Shown here: positions 55,962 through 62,343 of the stretch, one piece after another
Position numbering within the stretch: the stretch's first letter is position 1
Layout: each line of letters begins with the position of its first letter
Source: Acinetobacter halotolerans
GTDB taxonomy: Bacteria > Pseudomonadota > Gammaproteobacteria > Pseudomonadales > Moraxellaceae
Length of the DNA stretch: 62,343 bases
Reading direction: 5' to 3'
NCBI RefSeq assembly: GCF_004208515.1
Contig: NZ_SGIM01000015.1
Location: forward strand, 1-62,343
Notes under the pieces: generated by a model
Seen by the model: only the letters and a program-made list of their open reading frames with translations
Databases searched by the model: none
Told to the model about the DNA's origin: nothing
Program-made: the position numbers and the translations under genes

Positions 55962-56363
55962 GCTGTTGTCATACCTTTGACATTAAAGTCCTATTCTAAG
56001 ATAAACTGAAACCAAAGGGCAAAGTCTTCATTGATTTATATTGTATTGCGATAGATAAGTTGAATAAAAGCAACAAGGCTTCCCATATATAAGATAGACC
56101 AGCCTAAAAACATTTTTAGGGCATAGCCATAAGTTATCTCGGTGTTTTGATTGGAAGTTGGGTTAGTTGGATTCATTTGACTGCCTGCTGATCTGGAAAA
56201 TCTATTAATTTACAATAGCTGATCTGATCAGCCATTTGAAATTGAAAAAAATTATGCTTACATTCGGTTTTTATTATCGGGCTAACTTTTATAACAGGAT
56301 ATGGGCATGATATAACTTGCATTAATCCAATGCATACATTGCCCCTATGGTTTTAATGATTTT
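55962..56363. other. 402-bp region between hflX and plsC
   Basis: It contains the small membrane-protein gene (56036-56176). Between 56177 and 56363 the sequence is AT-rich and presumably holds both divergent promoters; none is clear enough to mark. Confidence 0.5.
56036..56176 (-). CDS. Small single-pass membrane protein (46 aa)
   Basis: An ORF of 46 residues, with ATG at 56176 and a CAGGCAG ribosome-binding site seven bases upstream. About 20 polar residues rich in Asn and Thr are followed by one strong hydrophobic helix (MFLGWSILYMGSLVAFIQLI, about 22-41) and a short basic end. It is read toward hflX with a 74-bp gap. No family is recognised. The good ribosome-binding site and ordered layout support a real gene. 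Confidence 0.6.
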   Translation of the reverse strand: MNPTNPTSNQNTEITYGYALKMFLGWSILYMGSLVAFIQLIYRNTI

Positions 56364-57197
56364 ATGACTCAAGACGCAACAGTAGAAAAAGGCACCTCAC
56401 CATTAAGTTTATTTTCAAAATTTAATTTATATAGTAGAAAGCTGGTTTCAGGCCTAGAAACCATCGGTGAAGGTTTCTATCTTATTTATCGTCATGGTTT
56501 ATATAAAGATCCCAACAACCCTGTAAATACACGTTATGTGCAATATTTTTGCCGCCGTTTGTGCGAAGTTTTTAATATTGACGTACAAGTACATGGCGTA
56601 ATTCCGCGTGAGCCTGCCTTATGGGTGAGCAATCATATTTCATGGTTAGATGTCGCTGTACTTGGTTCTGGTGCTCGAATTTTTTTCTTGGCCAAAGCCG
56701 AAGTGGAAAAGTGGCCTATTCTTGGCAATATCGCCAAGGGTGGCGGGACTCTATTTATCAAACGCGGCTCAGGGGATTCACTTCGAATTCGAGAACAGAT
56801 CGCCGAGTTCTTAAAACAAGATATTCCAGTGCTCTTTTTTCCTGAAGCAACCACAACAGATGGTCGGAACGTCAAAAAAGTACATGGTCGGCTATTGGGT
56901 GCAGCAATCGAGGCACAACGACCTGTGCAAATTTGTGTGATTTGCTATGTAAATCAGCAGGGGGAGCTCGACATGGTTGCGCCATTTATTGGTACCATGT
57001 CTTTTGTAGAACATGTTCAGCGTGTTTTGGAGATGCCTAGAGTGACTGCACATTTGCTGACGCTTCCTGCAATCTCGGTAGAGGGACATACGGTCGAAAC
57101 ATTGACAAAAGAAGTAGATATAAGAATGCGTGAGGGATTAAAAAAACTACATCGCAAAGTTCTGGAGATACTACCCAGCGATGAAGAAACTACATGA
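56364..57197 (+). CDS. 1-acyl-sn-glycerol-3-phosphate acyltransferase family protein
   Basis: 277 residues of the PlsC family. The catalytic motif NHISWLD (HX4D) lies near residue 92, followed by the phosphate-binding FIKRGSGDSLR and the FPEATTTDG motif. It acylates lysophosphatidate or a related lysolipid at the inner membrane. No N-terminal membrane helix is obvious. The stop overlaps the 3' end of the convergent phospholipase D gene by 8 bp. Confidence 0.9.
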   Translation: MTQDATVEKGTSPLSLFSKFNLYSRKLVSGLETIGEGFYLIYRHGLYKDPNNPVNTRYVQYFCRRLCEVFNIDVQVHGVIPREPALWVSNHISWLDVAVLGSGARIFFLAKAEVEKWPILGNIAKGGGTLFIKRGSGDSLRIREQIAEFLKQDIPVLFFPEATTTDGRNVKKVHGRLLGAAIEAQRPVQICVICYVNQQGELDMVAPFIGTMSFVEHVQRVLEMPRVTAHLLTLPAISVEGHTVETLTKEVDIRMREGLKKLHRKVLEILPSDEETT

Positions 57198-58818
57198 AAC
57201 CTTCAATCGGTAACCATGAAATTATTTTAACACCCGCTTTTTGCCACCATTTCATTTTAGGCTCTTTGGTGTAAATAATCGGGCCTTGAGGTGTTTGACG
57301 ATGCCAAGTAATTTTTTTGTTGGCATCTAAAACCAATTTATATGCATATTTGGTCAAGTTTTGGTCCATGGTGGCATGCACTTCTTTTGCTAGGGCAGGA
57401 CTATTCAACAACACCCCAATTTCTGTATTTAAATAGGCAGAACGAGGGTCAAAGTTAAAAGAACCAATAAAAACTTGTTTGTCATCCAAAGCCATAAGCT
57501 TGGCATGTAAACTAGAACGACTTAAACCTTTAATACTGATTTTGGCTTTTTTAGCAAGTTCTTCAGTACGTTTATCCAGATCACTTTTGTCTATGGCTGG
57601 TAGGAACTCATAAAGTTGCACCCCATTTTCAAGTAATTCTTGACGATATTTTCCATAAAAAGCATGTACGACAGCAACATCATTGGCTTTAAATGAATTG
57701 GTGAGCACTCTAACCTCTATACCATCTTGAGCCAAGTCAGTTAGGATTTTTGTGCCTTTTTTCTCTGGCACAAAATAAGCAGAAATTAAATCAATATTTT
57801 TTTCTGGCTGTTCCAAATGATTGAGTAACTGGAAGTTGAGATGTTCTTCTTTTTTTGCTTTCGCCTTGATTTTGTCAGGCGAGTCTTTAACGACTTCTGC
57901 CTTGACCCAATTCAGCGAAATCTCCTGCTTCATCAGTGCATTAATGGTTTGAGAGTGATTGGTGATGTCTAAATAGTTTTGTACTGTGATCAGTTTATAG
58001 TGTTCATCAAGCTGATGTTTTAAGCTTTCATAACTCAGGCGGTGTGAACGTTGCTTAACAACTTCTCGCACATCATAGGCATATTCGTGCTTCCAGTAAT
58101 CGTCGAAAGATTCTGAAATATCTTTTACTGCCGTACCAAATAACATGACATCTACATCAGAAAACTGATAATTTTCACTGACATTATAATATTGGTTGGT
58201 CATATTGCGCCCACCGATCAGTGCAATCTGATGATCTGCAATAAAACTTTTATTATGCATCCGTCGATTGATACGCTTTAAGTCCAAGACCATATCAACG
58301 GCACGGTATTTGCGAAAACGATAAGGATTAAATAATTTGACTTCAATATTCGGATGTTGCGCCAAAGCGAGGAAAATCCCTTCGGTCTTTTTTGCATTAT
58401 TGTCGTCAATTAATAGTCTTATTTTGACGCCGCGATCTGCGGCACGAATCAAGGCATGTAAGGCCAATGCGCCGACTTTATCATTGTCCCAGATATAATA
58501 TTGCAGATCTAAACTTTTCTCAGCTTTGTCAATTAAACTGAGACGCGCAGATAAAGCCTCTAAAGGCTCAAACAATACATGGTAACCTGTGAGATCTGGA
58601 TGTTGTTGTTGAAGGGGGTGAATGATTTGGGCTAATGAGCTCTGTGAGCTATCAATTTGTAATGTGGCTTGTGGCGTTGGTTGGATGGTATGTTTAGGTA
58701 GCGTGCTACAGCCTGTAGCAGTAAGTACAATGGTGCAATAAATCGCAAGTAGATGTTTATTGTAAGCGGTTGTGCTTATCTTTGTATGTTTACGATTAAA
58801 ATGAGAAAATTGCGCCAT
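57190..58818 (-). CDS. Phospholipase D family protein (cardiolipin synthase C-like)
   Basis: 542 residues with two HKD motifs: RMHNKSFIADHQIALIGGRN (about 185-205) and SLHAKLMALDDKQVFIGSFN (about 435-455). The N-terminus has a hydrophobic segment ending ATGC, a weak lipobox. Such proteins make cardiolipin or hydrolyse phospholipids in the envelope. The long region between the motifs fits the ClsC/YmdC type. It converges on, and overlaps, the acyltransferase gene. Confidence 0.88.
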   Translation of the reverse strand: MAQFSHFNRKHTKISTTAYNKHLLAIYCTIVLTATGCSTLPKHTIQPTPQATLQIDSSQSSLAQIIHPLQQQHPDLTGYHVLFEPLEALSARLSLIDKAEKSLDLQYYIWDNDKVGALALHALIRAADRGVKIRLLIDDNNAKKTEGIFLALAQHPNIEVKLFNPYRFRKYRAVDMVLDLKRINRRMHNKSFIADHQIALIGGRNMTNQYYNVSENYQFSDVDVMLFGTAVKDISESFDDYWKHEYAYDVREVVKQRSHRLSYESLKHQLDEHYKLITVQNYLDITNHSQTINALMKQEISLNWVKAEVVKDSPDKIKAKAKKEEHLNFQLLNHLEQPEKNIDLISAYFVPEKKGTKILTDLAQDGIEVRVLTNSFKANDVAVVHAFYGKYRQELLENGVQLYEFLPAIDKSDLDKRTEELAKKAKISIKGLSRSSLHAKLMALDDKQVFIGSFNFDPRSAYLNTEIGVLLNSPALAKEVHATMDQNLTKYAYKLVLDANKKITWHRQTPQGPIIYTKEPKMKWWQKAGVKIISWLPIEGFM

Positions 58819-58921
58819 AATCGTTACTGATTAAATGTTGGGCTTGAGTATACCATTTCATCGAAAAAGATAAATATAAGATGCGATGGATGTCCCTAAA
58901 GTAAAGTTAAAGAGGACGTTA

Positions 58922-59932
58922 ATGTCGAATTCTGATCCTATTATTATTGCTTTTTATCTTATTTTTGCAATTCTAGCACTGTGGGCATTTATTGAGGCAT
59001 GGGTTCATCAAGCACGTACCGAAACGATTCATCCTTTCAAAGCTTTTGTGCATTTACTTGCTTTTTATCTTTCTTATTTACTTGTACCGCTGTGGTTTTT
59101 TAGCCTCTATGCAGGCTGGTCAGGATATTACAACTTACATCAAGCCGCTTTTGTTTTTCTGCTCAGTAGTGTGTTGGTCTACGCGCGGTTTATCGAGCCA
59201 CATCAAATTCACGTCAAGCACCACCAGTTTCGCTTAAATCCAAAACAGGAGTTCACGCAACCCATTAAAGTTGCGTTGGTTGCTGATATGCACGTCGGAT
59301 TGTTTTCAGGGCATGAACGTCAATTAAAAAGTATTGTTAAAAAGTTGAATCAAGAGCGCCCTGATTTGGTCGTGGTGGCAGGTGATTGGACTTATGAACC
59401 AGAAAATAGATTGGTAAAGGAGCTTGAGGTTTTAAAGAAGCTTCAAATGCCAGTTTACTCCGTTCCAGGAAATCATGATGAACAATACCCTGGTCCACCG
59501 ATTCAAAGTTTGTTAAGTGAAGCGCTTGCGCAAAACAATGTCATTGATATTGAAGGCAAGATCGTCGACTTTGCAGAGTTTCGTCTGATTGGTGTTGGTG
59601 ACTTATGGGCAGGTAAAGCGAATATGCGCTTTATGCCAGATTTGCCACAGGACAAACCATGGCTAATTTTATCGCATAATCCTGATACAGTGGATATGGT
59701 ACCTGAATTGCCAATACGGCCCTTGATGCTTTCTGGTCATACACATGGGGGACAGATCGAGTTGCCATGGATCACCAGTTATATTATGAAAAAGGTATCT
59801 ATTCTTGGGCATAAAAAAGGCTTTTACTCACATGAACATGCCGATGTCTTTGTGACTGTAGGTACAGGAATGGTGGGTGTTCCATTTCGTTTCAGAGTCC
59901 CGCCAACGATAGATATTATTGAATTGATTTAA
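58922..59932 (+). CDS. Membrane-anchored metallophosphoesterase
   Basis: 336 residues. Three or so N-terminal membrane helices (about 8-110) are followed by a calcineurin-like phosphoesterase domain with ADMHVGLFSG, GDWTYEPENR, PGNHDEQY, LSHNPD and SGHTHGGQI, which supply the two-metal site. Related YkuE/YaeI-type enzymes act on phospholipid or lipid-A-like substrates; this substrate is unknown. GAGGAC precedes the ATG at 58922; the frame opens 12 codons earlier. Confidence 0.9.
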   Translation: MSNSDPIIIAFYLIFAILALWAFIEAWVHQARTETIHPFKAFVHLLAFYLSYLLVPLWFFSLYAGWSGYYNLHQAAFVFLLSSVLVYARFIEPHQIHVKHHQFRLNPKQEFTQPIKVALVADMHVGLFSGHERQLKSIVKKLNQERPDLVVVAGDWTYEPENRLVKELEVLKKLQMPVYSVPGNHDEQYPGPPIQSLLSEALAQNNVIDIEGKIVDFAEFRLIGVGDLWAGKANMRFMPDLPQDKPWLILSHNPDTVDMVPELPIRPLMLSGHTHGGQIELPWITSYIMKKVSILGHKKGFYSHEHADVFVTVGTGMVGVPFRFRVPPTIDIIELI

Positions 59933-59935
59933 ATA

Positions 59936-59966
59936 AAAAAGCCAACTGCAATTGAGTTGGCTTTTT
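59936..59966. terminator. Bidirectional terminator after the phosphoesterase gene
   Basis: AAAAAGCCAACT and AGTTGGCTTTTT around a 7-nt loop, between convergent genes. Confidence 0.88.
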
Positions 59967-59987
59967 GAAATGGAGTTGATCGTAGAA

Positions 59988-60467
59988 CTAAGGAATAATG
60001 ATCACCGCTACTCGACGATTGCTAGCACGGTTTTCCTCTGAGGTATTTGGTAAATAAGGCTGACTTGAGCCACGACCAATCACTGTTAAGTTATTTTGCT
60101 TGAAGCCTTGATTAAGAAAGATCATAGAAACGCTTTGAGCACGTTCCTCAGAAAGTTTCTGATTATATTCTGGATTACCAACATCATCGGTATGACCCAC
60201 AATCTTAAGTTTTTGCAGATTGTATTTATTTAATTGCTTCGCAAGGCGAGCAATCTCATTAGCATGTTCTTGTTTGATGTCTGCTTTATTAAAATCAAAG
60301 AGTAAACGTTCAGGTAGACCTAGGCTCCATCCTTCGTCTGTTAAAACGAAACCTTCTTGTTTTAACATTTTGACCTGACGATACTTCAAAGGGCCAAAAC
60401 TTAAACAGCCAGCCAATGTTAGGCAAAGTAATGCAATAAATGAAATTTTAAGGGTTTGAGTGCGCAT
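59988..60467 (-). CDS. yfiB: OmpA-family lipoprotein, YfiB-like
   Basis: 159 residues. A lipoprotein signal ends in LAGC (Cys21). The OmpA/Pal peptidoglycan-binding domain spans about 50-155, with VGHTDDVGNPEYNQKLSEERAQSV holding the Asp and Arg that grip diaminopimelate. It is the last gene of a three-gene operon with YfiN- and YfiR-like genes, 8 bp after yfiN. In Pseudomonas YfiB captures YfiR at the outer membrane and so releases YfiN. Confidence 0.85.
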   Translation of the reverse strand: MRTQTLKISFIALLCLTLAGCLSFGPLKYRQVKMLKQEGFVLTDEGWSLGLPERLLFDFNKADIKQEHANEIARLAKQLNKYNLQKLKIVGHTDDVGNPEYNQKLSEERAQSVSMIFLNQGFKQNNLTVIGRGSSQPYLPNTSEENRASNRRVAVIIIP

Positions 60468-60475
60468 AACATATC

Positions 60476-61699
60476 CTAAATTTCTGGTTTATAGAGAAAC
60501 CAATGAGGGTTTAAATTTTTAGCTTTATACATAGCTTGATCGGCTTGCATCACCAAATCTTCAGGATTCTCAGCAAACTGAGAAAAAGCGATTCCTAAAC
60601 TAAAGCCAAAATGAATGGTTTGACCGTTAAAATTTAATGGTTCTTTGCAACTTGCAAGTAGGTTTTCGGCAATGGCTTTTAAGTGATCAGCGTGGTGGAT
60701 GGCATGCAGAATAATTGCAAACTCATCGCCACCTAATCGAGCAATAAAGTCTTCTTGGCGAACAGAGCGTTGTAAGCGTGCAGCCATTTCAGCTAAAACT
60801 GCATCTCCTGCCAAATGACCGTATTGATCATTAATGACTTTAAACTTGTTATTGTCTAAAAATAATAATGCCGAGTTGTGACGGTATTGTGGGTTCTCAA
60901 AAATATTAAACAGTTCTTGATAGAAATAATTACGATTTGGAAGACCTGTTAATTGATCGTGATGAGCTTGGAATGAAAGCTGGCGATTCTCCTTCTGTAA
61001 ATGTGTATGCCAAATTTGAATTTCTTCTAAAAGTTCGTTAAATACAGAATTTAAATTTTGAAACTCTTTAATCGGGTTATTGGGAAAACGTAAATTATAA
61101 GCCTTTTGGTCGCTCACCAGCTGAGCGATATGCGTTAAAGGTTTAATCGCCTGCATAATTTGACGATAAGTCAGATTGATCGACCACAATAATGCAATCA
61201 CGATGAACAGCATTGAAATTGCTAAACCGATAATAATCGTTTTTAGGAAATGTAAAATATTCTCAGAACTGCCATAAAGTATTAATTCACCCACTTGCTT
61301 TTTATGATGAACGATGCTGAGTTGGACTGGATCATGTAAAAACCATTTATCCAATAAGCTTTGTAGGAAAGGCGTATGAACTATGGTTTTATTACTTTCG
61401 GCAAGTAATTGATTTTGTGGATCATAGACATGAATGCTTCGAATGGCATGGCCCGTTGTATAGTCAGCTAAGATTTGGTCAATCGTCCCTTTATCTTTAA
61501 AAACAACTGCGGGTTGAACCCGCTCAAGTACTGTTTGGCTTAATAGTTGTAAATTCTGTTTGGCATACGTTTCCATCGTAAAGATAGAAATTGTGGCAAA
61601 AGTAAATGAGCAGATAACGAAAGTAATAGCAAAGATTGTAAATTGGGATTTACGGAATAACGCATGTAAAGAGGTTGATTGGTATAAACTTGAAATCAC
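60476..61699 (-). CDS. yfiN: Diguanylate cyclase YfiN (TpbB)-like
   Basis: 407 residues. A membrane helix at about 18-42, a periplasmic sensor region (about 45-160), a second helix (about 165-190) and a HAMP-like linker precede a GGDEF domain (about 245-407). The active site is intact (GGDEF at 323-327), as is the inhibitory site RxxD (Arg314, Asp317) five residues before it. It makes c-di-GMP. Order and spacing with yfiR (5 bp) and yfiB (8 bp) match the YfiBNR system. Confidence 0.9.
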   Translation of the reverse strand: MISSLYQSTSLHALFRKSQFTIFAITFVICSFTFATISIFTMETYAKQNLQLLSQTVLERVQPAVVFKDKGTIDQILADYTTGHAIRSIHVYDPQNQLLAESNKTIVHTPFLQSLLDKWFLHDPVQLSIVHHKKQVGELILYGSSENILHFLKTIIIGLAISMLFIVIALLWSINLTYRQIMQAIKPLTHIAQLVSDQKAYNLRFPNNPIKEFQNLNSVFNELLEEIQIWHTHLQKENRQLSFQAHHDQLTGLPNRNYFYQELFNIFENPQYRHNSALLFLDNNKFKVINDQYGHLAGDAVLAEMAARLQRSVRQEDFIARLGGDEFAIILHAIHHADHLKAIAENLLASCKEPLNFNGQTIHFGFSLGIAFSQFAENPEDLVMQADQAMYKAKNLNPHWFLYKPEI

Positions 61700-61704
61700 T
61701 CGGC

Positions 61705-62190
61705 TTACTCCGTGTTCTTTGCCAAGAGTAAAACTCGAGGATCAATATGAACTTTGGAATCACTCAAAGCATCCAAATTAACCTTAAATGTTGAAAACGT
61801 TTTTTTATTATATAAACAAAAAATACTCCCAATCTCACAGGCAGGATTGTTGGTGCTTAATGAAAGCAATGAGCGAGAAGGATGTGATTGAATTAAACTA
61901 TGTTGTTGTTGCGGTGATGTCGTAGAAAAGTACACGACATGACAGTCTGTTTTTGCAAAGTCTTTGATGTTGACAGGCTGTACTTGGTAATCATATGAAA
62001 GTTGTCGAATATTAACTTGAAATTGAGCTGCTGCTTCAGCGTTGTCGAGTACACAGATTGTTGGGCGAGTTGTATTCGACCATTTACTATAACTTAAGAT
62101 TGATAAAGCCAATTCATAAAAATTATGACTAGAGCTAGCGTAACAAAGCTGGCTCGTAGCGCAAAAGACTACGAACAACAGATATTGCAT
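61705..62190 (-). CDS. yfiR: YfiR-like periplasmic repressor of YfiN
   Basis: 161 residues: a signal peptide (ending CYA) and a YfiR/DUF4154 domain, with ICVLDN, the DCHVVYFS segment and a late Cys pair in NPACEIGSIFC. In Pseudomonas YfiR holds the cyclase inactive from the periplasm and is relieved by redox stress or by YfiB. The frame opens at a TTG (62217); the ATG at 62190 gives the better signal peptide, though neither has a clear ribosome-binding site. First gene of the operon. Confidence 0.82.
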   Translation of the reverse strand: MQYLLFVVFCATSQLCYASSSHNFYELALSILSYSKWSNTTRPTICVLDNAEAAAQFQVNIRQLSYDYQVQPVNIKDFAKTDCHVVYFSTTSPQQQHSLIQSHPSRSLLSLSTNNPACEIGSIFCLYNKKTFSTFKVNLDALSDSKVHIDPRVLLLAKNTE

Positions 62191-62343
62191 TTTTTTTAAA
62201 ACAAACCGTATCTTCAATCAAAAAAGCCAAAAGTGTGAACCAATGAACATATTCTACTTGACTTAATTGTTTAAAAATAGTTCTTGATTACAAAGAAAAG
62301 GCATAAAAAGTTACTCGTGAGTTCAAAAAACACTCACTTAAGC

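Overview
The window looks like a chromosomal segment of an Acinetobacter species (Moraxellaceae, Gammaproteobacteria). Moderately low GC, the protein sequences of MetX, LeuA, Tig, ClpX, Pta and ProA, and a PiuA/PiuC siderophore-uptake pair all point there. Most of it is housekeeping and envelope genes in short operons separated by clear hairpin terminators. I see no transposase, integrase, rRNA or CRISPR array.

Layout. 1-6.6 kb: two tandem minus-strand genes for Gly/Asn-rich repeat proteins. One is complete at 1804 residues with 15 long repeats; the other is cut by the window edge. They share an N-terminus, ribosome-binding region, TTGACA box and a CRP/Vfr-like palindrome. 7-15.4 kb: tRNA-Arg(ACG), an exported START-like protein, a YcxB-like membrane protein, a FAH-family enzyme, a divergent AraC/EamA pair, YihY, WrbA, Lgt and an NRDE protein. 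15.4-19.3 kb: a Tat-exported PhoX phosphatase with a PhoB box, next to tatABC. 19.4-25.3 kb: rdgB, a cold-shock gene with a long 5' UTR, a SEL1 protein, metXW, and leuA with a newly called Leu-rich leader peptide. 25.4-29.8 kb: Fur-controlled piuA-piuC plus a coupled FMN hydroxyacid oxidoreductase. 30-33.6 kb: tig, clpP, clpX. 33.7-41.7 kb: a lipoprotein, a coiled-coil porin, fumA, a second AraC/EamA pair, a methyltransferase and an MFS transporter without a normal start codon. 41.7-50.5 kb: ackA-pta, proA, an alpha/beta hydrolase fused to PilZ, a methyltransferase, a block of four hairpins and nagZ. 50.7-62.2 kb: prc, a DUF2147 protein, lrgAB, hflX with a small upstream membrane-protein gene, plsC, a phospholipase D, a phosphoesterase, and a complete YfiR-YfiN-YfiB c-di-GMP signalling operon.

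How the genes connect. PhoX needs the Tat machinery encoded beside it and, as it has a lipobox, also Lgt encoded nearby. Iron uptake (PiuA), a PKHD hydroxylase (PiuC) and an FMN enzyme appear to be one iron-responsive unit. YfiBNR can make c-di-GMP and the PilZ-hydrolase could sense it. The strongest candidates for undescribed biology are the giant repeat proteins, whose repeat unit resembles the chaplin motif of Streptomyces surface amyloids, the PilZ-hydrolase fusion, the leuA leader, and the four-hairpin element near 49.3 kb. All assignments come from reading the sequence; no database search was run.
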